A stretch of 64,000 bases of DNA from Conexibacter sp. CPCC 205762 (GCF_030646155.1 NZ_JAUTDN010000020.1:1-64000); one strand, 5' to 3'; shown: positions 15,879 through 24,413, counted from the first letter of the stretch. The notes: generated by a model from the letters alone, not told the origin. Numbers and translations: made by a program.

Positions 15879-17384
15879 TCAGACCTCCTCGAGCACCGGC
15901 GGAGCCTGTTGCGCGCCGCCGGGCAGGCGGCGCAGGTATCTGCCGTCGGCGTCGCCGATGAACTCCGGCTTCGGCGCGCCGTCCTGCCAGCGCGACATCT
16001 GCTTGCCGCGCAGGTAGGTGGCGACGTTCCAGCCGTGGATCGTTCTGCCGTCGAGCACGGTCCAGCCGGAGCGCGTCTGCACCATCGCGTTCTCGACCTG
16101 CACGACTCTGTCGAGGTCGACCAGCACCACGTCGGCGTCGAAGCCGACGTCGAGCGCCCCCTTCTGGCCCCAGAGGCCGAAGATTCTCGCCGGGTTCTCG
16201 CAGGCGACGCGGACCATCCGGTCGAGCGTCAGCTCGCCCTGGTGGACGCCCTCCAGCAGCACCGGCAGCAGCATCTCGACGCGCGAGGTGAAGCCGGTCC
16301 GCAGCTCCCAGATGTTCTCCGAGTAGGAGTTCTCGTACGAGGGATCGCCCCAGATCACGACGTGGTCGGAGCCGACGGCGTTGATCACGCCGTCGCGCAG
16401 CGCACGCCAGATGTTGGGGTTGTTCGCGCGCGAGCGCAGCGGCACGTTGATCCGCCAGGCGTTGTGCTCCTCCTTGCCGAAGTGGAGCCAGTGCGGGCCG
16501 GTCTGGGCGTAGCAGGTGACGCCGCGGCCGCGCAGCTCGAGGATCTCTCTGTACGTCTCCGGCGTCGTCGCGTGCTGGATGTAGATCGGGCAGCCGAGGT
16601 ACTCGGCGAACTGGCCGTACTGCCGCACGTGCTGCGCCTCGAGGAAGTGCGGCGAGCGGTCCGACCAGGTCGCCCAGTCGGTGCGGCCCTGCGCTCTCAG
16701 CCGCTCGTCGAAGATCCGCGCGATCTCCCAGTTCTCGCAGTGCATCGCGACGACGCCGGGATAGCCGAGCGCGGCGACCGCCTCCATCGTCTGGTAGACG
16801 ACGCCGTCGTCGAAGCCTGCGCCGAGGCCGGCGCGGCGGCCGGGCCAGTTCGGCTCCGCCTCGGGCGACATCGCCTGCAGGTAGAGCTTGTACGAGGTGA
16901 CGCCGTGGTCGCGCGCGTACTCGGGGATCTCCTGCGCCTGCTGGTCGGTCTCCAGCATGTAGGTGGCGAAGACGTCGACCGCCGCGTCGCGCTCGATCAC
17001 GCCGGTGAAGTCGTCGATCACGTCGTGGAAGGAGACGACGTCCTGCTTCTGCACGTACTCGACGAATCTCGGCGCGCCCATCCGCGTCGAGGGCGCGTGG
17101 ATGCCCCAGGTGGTGACGCCGGCGACGACCGCCGCGCGCGACTCGGTCGCGACGTCGTCCTGCAGCGGGACGTAGCAGCCGGGGTGCGCCTCCGTGTCGA
17201 CGAGGCCGGGGATCACGTGCAGGCCGCTGGCGTCGTGCGTCGCGCGCGCCGGCGGCAGCAGCGCGTCCTCGCCGATCGCGACGATCTTCCCGCGGTCGAT
17301 CGCGATCCCCGCCCGGCGCGTGCCGGTCGGGGTGACGACGGTGCCGCCGACGATCTTCAGATCGACCTCGCGGGGTGCGCTCAT
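15879..17384 (-). CDS. Dihydropyrimidinase/dihydroorotase-like amidohydrolase
   Basis: TIM-barrel cyclic-amide hydrolase of 501 residues. The N-terminal beta-sandwich (LKIVGGTVVTPTG, GLHVIPGLVD) is followed by a carboxylated-lysine candidate K166 in TSYKLYLQ, later metal histidines in VAMHCEN and YIQHATTPE, and the catalytic Asp in AVGSDHVV. The first metal motif is DTEAH (E65, H67) where hydantoinases have HxH, an odd substitution that may alter metal loading or activity. GAGGAGG precedes the ATG, which overlaps the IclR stop. It is likely the ring-opening step of the operon's pathway (inference). Confidence 0.85.
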   Translation of the reverse strand: MSAPREVDLKIVGGTVVTPTGTRRAGIAIDRGKIVAIGEDALLPPARATHDASGLHVIPGLVDTEAHPGCYVPLQDDVATESRAAVVAGVTTWGIHAPSTRMGAPRFVEYVQKQDVVSFHDVIDDFTGVIERDAAVDVFATYMLETDQQAQEIPEYARDHGVTSYKLYLQAMSPEAEPNWPGRRAGLGAGFDDGVVYQTMEAVAALGYPGVVAMHCENWEIARIFDERLRAQGRTDWATWSDRSPHFLEAQHVRQYGQFAEYLGCPIYIQHATTPETYREILELRGRGVTCYAQTGPHWLHFGKEEHNAWRINVPLRSRANNPNIWRALRDGVINAVGSDHVVIWGDPSYENSYSENIWELRTGFTSRVEMLLPVLLEGVHQGELTLDRMVRVACENPARIFGLWGQKGALDVGFDADVVLVDLDRVVQVENAMVQTRSGWTVLDGRTIHGWNVATYLRGKQMSRWQDGAPKPEFIGDADGRYLRRLPGGAQQAPPVLEEV

Positions 17385-18223
17385 CTCCTGGCCTCCTCGG
17401 CCGCCGTCGCGGCGGCGTTCTGTGCCTGCAGCTGCTGCTCGGCGGTGCGACCGCCGCACTCGGCCGTGATCGCCTCCGACACGTCGCGCAGCGTGTGGCC
17501 GATCGACGGGATCGCGTCGCGCGTGAGCTGGTCCGGGAAGCCGATCGCGATCAGCACCGCCGCGAGCGTCCCGTCGGCGTCGTGGACCGGGACGGCGACC
17601 GCGTTGTTGTGGCGGTACTCGCCGATCGAGGCGCCGTAGCCGACGCTGCGCACGTGCTCGATGTCGGCCAGCAGCGCGTCGGGGTCGGTCAGCGTGCGGT
17701 CGGTGTGGGCCGGGATCTGGCGCGCCCGCTCGCGCACGAGCGACTCCGCCTCGTCGCTCGGCTCCAGCGACAGCAGCACCTTGCCGACGGCGCCGTCGAA
17801 CCACGAGTAGCGGACGCCGAGCGAGATGCCGACGTGGGTGTCGTCGGGGTAGGCGACCTGCACCGTCTCGACGTCGCCGCGGCCGAGCGGCTGCGCGGCG
17901 ATCACGGTCAGATGGTGCTCGCCGGCGACCTCGTGCGTCCGCTCGATCGCGAGCGCGAGCGCGTCGACCTGCCTGACGGCGAAGGCGCCAAGCCGCACCA
18001 GCCCGCCGCCGAGTCTGTAGGCGCGCCCGCGCGGATCGCGGCGGACCCAGCCGAGCGACTCCAGCGTCGTCAGCAGGTTGTGCGCGCTCGACTTCGACAG
18101 CTCCAGCTCGCGCACCAGCTCGGTGTGGGTGAGGCCCTCCGGCGCTCTCGCGATCGCTTCGAGGATCGAGGCGGCGGCCATCACCGCCGGCACGCGATAG
18201 CGCTCTCCCGCTGCTCTGGTCAT
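17381..18223 (-). CDS. IclR family transcriptional regulator
   Basis: Regulator of 280 residues. The N-terminal winged helix-turn-helix (VMAAASILEAIARAPEGLTHTELV, KSSAHNLLTTLESLGWVRRD) and C-terminal effector domain (GAVGKVLLSLEP, IGEYRHNNAVAVPVHD, AVLIAIGFPDQL) are typical of IclR. It sits as the second gene of the operon between aldehyde dehydrogenase and amidohydrolase, with ATGA overlaps on both sides, so it probably controls this operon in response to a pathway compound. Confidence 0.92.
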   Translation of the reverse strand: MTRAAGERYRVPAVMAAASILEAIARAPEGLTHTELVRELELSKSSAHNLLTTLESLGWVRRDPRGRAYRLGGGLVRLGAFAVRQVDALALAIERTHEVAGEHHLTVIAAQPLGRGDVETVQVAYPDDTHVGISLGVRYSWFDGAVGKVLLSLEPSDEAESLVRERARQIPAHTDRTLTDPDALLADIEHVRSVGYGASIGEYRHNNAVAVPVHDADGTLAAVLIAIGFPDQLTRDAIPSIGHTLRDVSEAITAECGGRTAEQQLQAQNAAATAAEEARR

Positions 18224-19647
18224 CGCTCCGCTCCTTCCGTCCCCGGCAGCTCCTGCCGGAACCGCCGCAGCACGATCGTCTTCTCCCGCGTCAACTCGTC
18301 GATCGTGTACCCAAGTCCCTCGCGTCCGCCGCCTGAGAGCTTCACGCCGCCGAACGGGATCACCGGCGGGCGGTAGTTGTCGGTCCCGTTGATCACGACC
18401 CCGCCGGCCTCCAGCCGCTCCGCGACCGCCAGCGCGAGCTGCACGTCGCGGCTGAAGACGCTCGCCATCAGCCCGAACGAGGAGGCGTTGGCGAGCGCGA
18501 CGGCCGCCTGCGGGCCGTCGGCTCTGACGAGCGCGAAGACCGGCCCGAAGATCTCGTCGTCGGTCGCGACCGCGGCGGTCGCCGGGACGTCGGCGAGCAG
18601 CGCCGGGGGCAGCAGCGCGCTGGCGCCCGCGTCGGCCCCGCGCACCGCCCGCGCGCCCTCCGCGACCGCGCGCGCGACCTGCGCCCGCACCCGCTCGGCC
18701 GCGCCGGCGCTGATCAGCGGCCCGACGGTCGTCTGCGGATCGACCGCCGCGCCGACGACCTGCCGGTCGACGACCGCCGCCAGCCGCTGCACCAGCTCGT
18801 CGTGCAGCGACGGGTCGACGAGGATCCGCTTGCTGGCCGAGCAGGCCTGCCCGTTCATCAGCAGGCGGCCGTGGGCCAGCTCCTCGGTGACGAGGTCGAG
18901 GTCGGCGTCGGCGAGCACGAGCGCGGCGTTGTTGCCGCCCAGCTCGAGGTGGAGGCGGCGCAGCGTCGGCGCGCTCGCGCGCGCGACGGCGAGCCCGGCG
19001 GCGGTCGAGCCGGTCAGCGAGATCGCGTCGAGCCCGTGCGCGGCGGCGAGCGCGACGCCGACCTCGCGGTCGCCGTGCAGCAGCGGCGTCACCGCCGCCG
19101 GGATCCCCGCCTCGACCAGCGCCCGCGCGAAGCGCGCGACGACCAGCGGCGCCTCCAGCGGCGCCTTCGCGACGACCGCGTTGCCGCCGACGAGCGCGGC
19201 GGCGGCCTTCTCGACGAACAGCTCGACCGGGAAGTTGAACGGCAGGATCGCGCCGACGACGCCGAGCGGCTCGCGGCGCGTCCAGGCGAGGTCGCGCGCG
19301 GTGCCGGCGAGGCCCTCGGTCGGCAGCACGCGCCCTTCCCAGCGGCGGCCGACGCGCGCGTTGTCGGCCAGCAGGCCGATCGAGGCGCGCACCTCGAACT
19401 GCGCCTGCGCGAGCGGCTTGCCGGACTCGCGCGCCAGCAGCTCGCCGAGCGCCTCGGCCTCGGGGCGCAGCGCGTCGGCGGCCGCCTCCAGCCGGTCGGC
19501 GCGCTCGGCGAGCGTGGTGCGCGCCCACGCCCCCTGGGCCGCGCGGGCGGCGTCGACGATGCCCTGAACGGCCGCCGGATCGGTCAGTCTGACCTCACCC
19601 AACGGCTCGCGTTCGAGCGGGTCATGCACGATAGATATGGGCAACAT
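18220..19647 (-). CDS. Aldehyde dehydrogenase family protein
   Basis: NAD(P)-dependent aldehyde dehydrogenase of 475 residues. Visible motifs: ILPFNFPVELF (cofactor site), SLTGSTAAGLAVA, catalytic Glu in LHLELGGNNAALV, catalytic Cys in LMNGQACSASKRI, and EIFGPVFALV. It resembles the succinate-semialdehyde/lactaldehyde dehydrogenase subgroup. First gene of the operon, presumably oxidising an aldehyde formed in the pathway. The stop overlaps the IclR ATG. No strong ribosome binding site precedes the ATG. A small inverted repeat (ATATG-N5-CATAT, 19635-19649) covers the start codon and may be an operator. Confidence 0.92.
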   Translation of the reverse strand: MLPISIVHDPLEREPLGEVRLTDPAAVQGIVDAARAAQGAWARTTLAERADRLEAAADALRPEAEALGELLARESGKPLAQAQFEVRASIGLLADNARVGRRWEGRVLPTEGLAGTARDLAWTRREPLGVVGAILPFNFPVELFVEKAAAALVGGNAVVAKAPLEAPLVVARFARALVEAGIPAAVTPLLHGDREVGVALAAAHGLDAISLTGSTAAGLAVARASAPTLRRLHLELGGNNAALVLADADLDLVTEELAHGRLLMNGQACSASKRILVDPSLHDELVQRLAAVVDRQVVGAAVDPQTTVGPLISAGAAERVRAQVARAVAEGARAVRGADAGASALLPPALLADVPATAAVATDDEIFGPVFALVRADGPQAAVALANASSFGLMASVFSRDVQLALAVAERLEAGGVVINGTDNYRPPVIPFGGVKLSGGGREGLGYTIDELTREKTIVLRRFRQELPGTEGAER

Positions 19648-19694
19648 ATAGAACTAGGTTTCTCTCGCTGAACCTGGACTCAGGCTACGCCGTC

Positions 19695-19711
19695 CTTGAC
19701 GCACCGTCAAG
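19695..19711. promoter_or_regulatory. Inverted repeat in the ALDH-operon/pyruvate kinase intergenic region
   Basis: CTTGAC (19695-19700) and GTCAAG (19706-19711) form a perfect 6-bp inverted repeat with a 5-bp spacer, 48 bp upstream of the aldehyde dehydrogenase start and between divergent genes. It is a candidate IclR binding site or promoter-overlapping operator; no direct proof. Confidence 0.4.
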
Positions 19712-19835
19712 CACTAGTTATCTGTGCAGCGCCCGCGTGAAACCGATCCACCCGCCCCGGCGTGCAGGCACCACCCATTCGGCGGGGATCTGTCCGATTC
19801 ACCGGTCGAGAACGAACTCGGACGAGCACACCCGC

Positions 19836-19841
19836 TAAGTT
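19836..19841 (+). promoter_or_regulatory. -10 element of a probably leaderless transcript (pyk)
   Basis: TAAGTT followed by 7 nt and GTG at 19849. This arrangement decides the start of pyruvate kinase against the longer open frame beginning at 19762. Confidence 0.6.
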
Positions 19842-19848
19842 CATTCCC

Positions 19849-21255
19849 GTGCGCCGTACGAAGATCGTTGCCACCATCGGACCTGCATCGCGTGATCCTG
19901 AGGTCCTCGTCCGAATGGTGGAGGCGGGTCTCGACGTCGCCCGCCTCAACTTCTCCCATGGCTCCAGAGAGGAGCATGAGGAAAACGTCGAGCTGGTCCG
20001 CCAGGCTGCCAGCCGTGCCGGCCGCCAGGTCGCGATCCTGCAGGACCTCCCCGGCCCCAAGCTCCGCATCGGCTCGCTCAAGAGCGACCACGTCGACCTC
20101 CGCGTCGGCGACAAGCTGACGCTCAGATGCGGCAGCGAGGAGGAGGGCGACGTCGACGCGATCTGCGTCTCCTGGGCGGGTCTGCCCGACGCGGTCGAGA
20201 AGGGCGACGTCGTCTACCTCGCCGACGGCCGCATCCGCCTCGCCGTGCAGGGCGTCCGCTCCGACACCGGCGAGGTCGACACGATCATCGAGACCGGCGG
20301 CCCGGTCGCCTCGCGCCAGGGCCTCAACATCCCCGGCTCGACCAGAGGCCTGCAAGCGGTCCCCAGACGCGACCTCGAGCTGCTCGCCTTCGGCGAGTCG
20401 ATCGGCGTCGACCTCGTCGCGCTCTCGTTCGTGCGCGAGCCGGAGGACGTGCTGGAGGTGCGCAAGCACACCAGGCTCCCGCTGATCGCGAAGATCGAGA
20501 AGCCGCAGGCGGTCGAGAACGCGGTCGAGATCATCCGCGCCGCCGACTGCCTGATGGTCGCCCGCGGCGACCTCGGCATCGAGCTGCCGATCGAGGACGT
20601 GCCGGTCGTGCAGAAGCAGCTGCTGCGGATCGCCGGCCGCCTCGCGCGCCCCGCGATCACCGCGACGCAGATGCTCGACTCGATGATCACCTCCACGCGC
20701 CCGACGCGCGCCGAGGTGACCGACGTCGCCAACGCGATCTTCGACGGCACCGACGCCGTGATGCTGTCGCAGGAGACGGCCGTTGGCGCCCATCCGGCGC
20801 TGGTCGTCGAGACGATGGCGAGAATCGCCGAGCGGACCGAGCGCGAGCTGCCATACGAGCGCTGGAGCGAGGAGCGCGTCCGCCGTGACGCACGCGACCC
20901 CGCCTACACCGTCGCCCACTCGGCCTGCGTCGCCGCGCAGGAGCTGGGCCTCGCCGCGCTGGTCGTGCCGACGCTGTCGGGCCGCTCCGCGCGGCTGATA
21001 TCGGCCCACCGCCCGAACGTGCCGATCTACGTCCTCTCCCCCGGCAAGGAGACGGTCCGCCGCTGCAGCCTGATGTGGGGCGTCGAGGCGGCCTCGATGC
21101 GCCGCCACGAGGTCACCGAGGAGCTGATCAGGGACGCCGGCCGCCGCGCCGTCGAGCTCGGCTGGGTCAAGCCCGGCGACCGCATCGGCATCACCGCCGG
21201 CCTGCCCAGCGGCAGACCGGGCACCACCTCGCTGTTCCAGGTCGAGACGGTTTAG
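19849..21255 (+). CDS. pyk: Pyruvate kinase
   Basis: Glycolytic enzyme of 468 residues converting phosphoenolpyruvate and ADP to pyruvate and ATP. Conserved segments: RRTKIVATIGPAS at the start, LNFSHGS, DLPGPKLRIG, IAKIEKPQAVEN, LMVARGDLGIELP, the signature ITATQMLDSM, and SQETAVGAHP. The C-terminal allosteric domain (VVPTLSGRSARLISAHRP) is present and no extra PEP-utiliser domain follows. The GTG start places the TKIVATIGP motif immediately at the N-terminus, as in other bacterial enzymes, and matches the TAAGTT box 7 nt upstream. Confidence 0.95.
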   Translation: MRRTKIVATIGPASRDPEVLVRMVEAGLDVARLNFSHGSREEHEENVELVRQAASRAGRQVAILQDLPGPKLRIGSLKSDHVDLRVGDKLTLRCGSEEEGDVDAICVSWAGLPDAVEKGDVVYLADGRIRLAVQGVRSDTGEVDTIIETGGPVASRQGLNIPGSTRGLQAVPRRDLELLAFGESIGVDLVALSFVREPEDVLEVRKHTRLPLIAKIEKPQAVENAVEIIRAADCLMVARGDLGIELPIEDVPVVQKQLLRIAGRLARPAITATQMLDSMITSTRPTRAEVTDVANAIFDGTDAVMLSQETAVGAHPALVVETMARIAERTERELPYERWSEERVRRDARDPAYTVAHSACVAAQELGLAALVVPTLSGRSARLISAHRPNVPIYVLSPGKETVRRCSLMWGVEAASMRRHEVTEELIRDAGRRAVELGWVKPGDRIGITAGLPSGRPGTTSLFQVETV

Positions 21256-21304
21256 GCACAAACACGTGTAGCGCTGTCACAGGCATCGGCGCCATGATCG
21301 CCCG

Positions 21305-22264
21305 ATGCCAGCGACTCGCACATCGCAATCTCTGGGTCTCACGGACCCAGAGGTTGCACCGCACCCGGATGTCGCCCTCACGCGGCTGGCCGATCGCCAG
21401 CACGGGGTGATTGCGAGGCGTCAGCTCGCCTCGCTCGGGATGAGCGACACGATGATCCGCGACCGCATTCAGCGCGGCCTGCTCGCGCGCCTGCACCGCG
21501 GTGTCTACGCCGTCGGGCATCGTCAGCTGCGGCCGGCGGCTCATTCGCTCGCAGCGGTGCTCGCCGCCGGCCCGGGTGCCGTCGCGAGCCATCGCGACGC
21601 CGCGTGGCTGCACGGCCTGCGGCCTGGTGGACACCGACGTGCCGACGTCCTGACTTCGCGCCGCCTCCGCAGCACCGATCGCATTCGCTTCCACCGCGTG
21701 GCTGTCCTGCCGCCTGAGGACGTCGTGACGGTCGACCACGTGCCGACGACATCGCTCGCGCGTACCCTGGTCGACCTCGCCGACGTGGTCCCGACCGATC
21801 ACCTCGAGCGTGTGATTCTCGAGGCCGATCGCAGACGCCTGCTCGATCTCCGTGCGATCGATGCTGTACTCGCTCGCCCCACGCGACGCCACGCCGGCAG
21901 AGCCGCGCTGCTGACGGCCCTCGACCGCCATCGCAGCCTGGCGCTTCAGCTCGACGCAGAGACGCTGGAGCGCCTCCTGCTGAGAATCGTGCGGTCGTAT
22001 GGCCTTCCCCAGCCCCGGATCCGCCACATGCTCGACGGCAGAGAGATCGACGCCTGTTGGCCCGCCGCCGGCGTCGCAGCGGAGCTGGATGGGTGGGAGT
22101 TCCACCATGATCGTCGTTCCTTCCAGCAGGACCGCGAGAAGTCCAACGCGCTCACCGCTGCCGGCTGGACCGTCATGCGTTTCACCCACCGAGATCTGGC
22201 CCACCGCCCGCACGAGGTCGCCACGCAACTCCGATCGGTCCTTACACGCAATCTCCGGGTCTGA
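21305..22264 (+). CDS. AbiEi-like N-terminal domain / DUF559 (PD-(D/E)XK-type) protein
   Basis: Protein of 319 residues common as a multicopy orphan in actinobacteria. The N-terminal part (VIARRQLASLGMSDTMIRDRI, RLHRGVYAVGH) is an AbiEi-type winged helix. The middle has TTSLARTLVDLADVV. The C-terminal DUF559 nuclease-like domain has IDACWPAAGVAAELDG, where Asp and Glu are candidate catalytic residues, and the FQQDREKSNALTAAGW block typical of Vsr-like folds. Its 5' end and its last four codons lie inside two similar palindromes (21325-21357, 22248-22280), so the gene looks like a discrete unit. The ATG used has only a weak ribosome site; a start inside or after the first hairpin is possible. 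Slightly lower G+C and different codon use suggest transfer. Confidence 0.75.
   Translation: MPATRTSQSLGLTDPEVAPHPDVALTRLADRQHGVIARRQLASLGMSDTMIRDRIQRGLLARLHRGVYAVGHRQLRPAAHSLAAVLAAGPGAVASHRDAAWLHGLRPGGHRRADVLTSRRLRSTDRIRFHRVAVLPPEDVVTVDHVPTTSLARTLVDLADVVPTDHLERVILEADRRRLLDLRAIDAVLARPTRRHAGRAALLTALDRHRSLALQLDAETLERLLLRIVRSYGLPQPRIRHMLDGREIDACWPAAGVAAELDGWEFHHDRRSFQQDREKSNALTAAGWTVMRFTHRDLAHRPHEVATQLRSVLTRNLRV
21325..21357. repeat. Left hairpin bounding the DUF559 gene
   Basis: Arms GCAATCTCTGGGTC (21325-21338) and GACCCAGAGGTTGC (21344-21357), 13 of 14 pairs, 5-nt loop. It is 29 of 33 identical to the right hairpin at 22248-22280, and its left arm is perfectly complementary to the outer arm of that hairpin. 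It lies 70 bp after the pyk stop and could also terminate pyk. Confidence 0.85.
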
Positions 22265-22280
22265 CAGACCCAGAGATTGC
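22248..22280. repeat. Right hairpin bounding the DUF559 gene
   Basis: Arms GCAATCTCCGGGTCT (22248-22262) and AGACCCAGAGATTGC (22266-22280), 14 of 15 pairs, 3-nt loop. It contains the stop codon of the DUF559 gene and lies 2 bp from the stop of the convergent TVP38 gene, so it may double as a terminator. Confidence 0.85.
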
Positions 22281-22282
22281 AC

Positions 22283-23050
22283 TCACCCCGGTTTCGCGGC
22301 GCGGGCCGCCCGCGCCGCGCGCACGTCGCGCGCGGCGAAGAGGGCGCCGACGGCGGCCATCCCGATCAGCACGGCGAAGGCCGCGATCGCCTCGGGCGAG
22401 CCGAGGTCGTCGAGGCTGCCGCCGAGCGCGACGTAGGCGAAGGCGCGCGGGGCGCAGCCGACGGCGGTCGCGGCGGCGAAGACGGCGAGCGGGACGCGCG
22501 TCAGGCCGGCGGCGTAGTTGACGAGGTTGTACGGCACGCCCGGCAGGATGCGGGCGTAGAGGACGCTGAGGAAGCCGCGCGCGGCGATCCAGTCCTGCAG
22601 CGCGCCGACGCGTCTGCCCGACAGCTCGTCGAGCGCGTTCGCGCCGAAGCGGCGCGAGATCGCGGCGGCCGCGGTCGCGCCGAGCGTCGCCGAGACGATC
22701 GCCGTCGGCGTCCCGAGCGCGGTGCCGAACAGCAGCCCGGCCGCGCCGGCCAGCAGCGGCCCGGGGACGCAGGCGACCGTCAGCGCCGCCGAGACGGCGA
22801 CGAAGACGAGCGGCGCCGCCGGCCCGACGCCGTCGACGAAGTCGCGCACGCCCTCCGACGAGAGGCCGAAGACCGAGGCCGCGACGACGAACAGCGCCAC
22901 GACGAACAGCCCGAGCCCGCCCAGGCGCCCCAACGCCGCGAGCTGAGCGCGCCGCGATCGGGCCCGCGCCGCCTCGCTGTCGCCGTTCGCCGGCGCAGCC
23001 GCGCCGGTGGCGGCAGGCCGCGCTTCAGGAACGCGCGGCGCCGGCGCCAT
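22283..23050 (-). CDS. TVP38/TMEM64 family membrane protein (DedA-like)
   Basis: Integral membrane protein of 255 residues of the SNARE-associated/DedA superfamily. Several hydrophobic segments are seen (LGLFVVALFVVAASVFGL near 47, APLVFVAVSAALTVACVPGPLL, LFGTALGTPTAIVSATLGATAAA, AVFAAATAVGCAPRAFAYVA, AIAAFAVLIGMAAVGALF). Diagnostic blocks are GPLLAGAAGLLFG and LPGVPYNLVNYAAGLTRVP. Family members are linked to lipid scrambling or membrane homeostasis. The start overlaps the end of the AarF gene by 26 nt, so the two are co-transcribed. The N-terminal 40 residues are a disordered Ala/Pro/Arg-rich tail. Confidence 0.88.
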   Translation of the reverse strand: MAPAPRVPEARPAATGAAAPANGDSEAARARSRRAQLAALGRLGGLGLFVVALFVVAASVFGLSSEGVRDFVDGVGPAAPLVFVAVSAALTVACVPGPLLAGAAGLLFGTALGTPTAIVSATLGATAAAAISRRFGANALDELSGRRVGALQDWIAARGFLSVLYARILPGVPYNLVNYAAGLTRVPLAVFAAATAVGCAPRAFAYVALGGSLDDLGSPEAIAAFAVLIGMAAVGALFAARDVRAARAARAAKPG

Positions 23051-24413
23051 AGAACTCCGCCTCCTGGCGCCCCAGCTCGGTGACGGGCGGCTCGCCGTAC
23101 ATCCACTCGCGCGCGATCCGGTGCCAGTTGCCGGAGGCGCGCAGCTGCGACAGCACGGCCAGCGTCAGCATCTCCATCCGCCGCCCGAAGAGGTGCTCGG
23201 GGCGGATCTCCTGGTGGCGCATCTCGCGGAAGTGGGAGGAGCGCATGTCGGAGGACTCGATCACGACGTGGGTCGCGATCTCCGGTGTCAGCCGCACCTG
23301 CTCGTCCTCCGTGTACCACCAGATCGAGTCGCGCACGTACGAGAAGACGGCGTCGGGGTCGACCTTCTCCGGGTGCGGCAGGAAGCCGGCGGCGCCGAGC
23401 AGCCGGTGCAGCTCGGCGGCGTCGTCCTCGGTCACCGCGCGCTGGCAGGCCAGCTCCAGCTCGACCTCCTCCGGCGCCATCCGCTTGAAGAGGCCGAAGT
23501 CGAGGAAGGCGACTCTGCCGTCGTGCTGCAGCAGGAAGTTGCCGGGGTGGGGATCGCCGGAGAACTGGTGGTGACGGTAGAGGCAGCCGAAGAAGAAGCG
23601 GAAGACGATCTCGCCGAGCCGGTCGCGCTCCTCGTCGGAGCGCTCCTTCAGCTCCTCGAAGCCGGTCCCCTCGACGAACTCCATCACGATCACGCGCTCG
23701 CGCGAGAGGCGCGTGACGACGTCCGGCACGACGATGAACGGGTGGCCGCGGTAGATCCGCGCGAGCGAGCGCTGGTTCTGCGCCTCCAGCTCGTAGTCCA
23801 GCTCCTCGTCGATCCGCAGCCGGATCTCCTCGGCGACGCCCTTCGCGTCGATCCCGGGCGCGAGCCGCTTGATCAGCCGCATGATCAGGCCGAGGTTGGC
23901 CATGTCGGCGCGGACCGCGGCGGCGACGCCCGGGTACTGGACCTTGACCGCGACCTCGCGCCCGTCGTGCAGCTGGGCGCGGTAGACCTGGCCGATCGAG
24001 GCGGCGGCGATCGGCGTCTCGTCGAAGCGCGCGAAGACCTCGCCCAGCTCGTCGTCGAGCTCCTCCTCGATCACCTTGCGCATCTCCTTGAAGGAGACCT
24101 TCGGTGCGGCGTCGCGGAGCGCGGCCAGTCTCGCCTGGAACTCCTCGCGGTACTCCTCCGGCACGAGCCCGACGTCGAGGAACGACATCACCTGCCCGAG
24201 CTTCATCGCGGCGCCCTTCATCGTGCCGAGCGCCATCACGATCTGCTCGGCCGCCTCGACGTGCCGCTTCTCGAGCGCGACCTGCTTGCCCTCTCTCGAG
24301 CGGCCGACGTTGGCGGCGTGGGTCGCGGCCTGGCGCACCGCCTGGCCCGCCGCGAGTCTGCCGATCCGCGCCGTGCGCCCGACGCGCGAGGTGGGCATTC
24401 TGTCGCGGGCCAT
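23025..24413 (-). CDS. AarF/ABC1/UbiB family kinase-like protein
   Basis: Atypical kinase of 462 residues. Family signatures are complete: KGAAMKLGQVMSF (KxGQ motif), ASIGQVYRAQL (Ala-rich loop), AVKVQYPG (Lys), VMEFVEGTGFEELK, SGDPHPGNFLL (catalytic Asp) and FLDFGLFKRM (DFG). UbiB proteins support quinone biosynthesis or lipid transport; the actinobacterial role is not settled. Transcription probably starts at the TAGTCT box 7 nt before the ATG. It overlaps the downstream TVP38 gene, suggesting a shared membrane function. Confidence 0.92.
   Translation of the reverse strand: MARDRMPTSRVGRTARIGRLAAGQAVRQAATHAANVGRSREGKQVALEKRHVEAAEQIVMALGTMKGAAMKLGQVMSFLDVGLVPEEYREEFQARLAALRDAAPKVSFKEMRKVIEEELDDELGEVFARFDETPIAAASIGQVYRAQLHDGREVAVKVQYPGVAAAVRADMANLGLIMRLIKRLAPGIDAKGVAEEIRLRIDEELDYELEAQNQRSLARIYRGHPFIVVPDVVTRLSRERVIVMEFVEGTGFEELKERSDEERDRLGEIVFRFFFGCLYRHHQFSGDPHPGNFLLQHDGRVAFLDFGLFKRMAPEEVELELACQRAVTEDDAAELHRLLGAAGFLPHPEKVDPDAVFSYVRDSIWWYTEDEQVRLTPEIATHVVIESSDMRSSHFREMRHQEIRPEHLFGRRMEMLTLAVLSQLRASGNWHRIAREWMYGEPPVTELGRQEAEFYGAGAARS

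Noticed and set aside
19635-19649. ATATG-N5-CATAT palindrome at the aldehyde dehydrogenase start as an IclR operator
   Set aside because: Only 5-bp arms in an AT-rich patch; mentioned under the gene but too weak for its own feature.
21305-22264. AbiE type IV toxin-antitoxin system
   Set aside because: Only an AbiEi-like N-terminal domain is fused to DUF559; no AbiEii nucleotidyltransferase partner is next to it.
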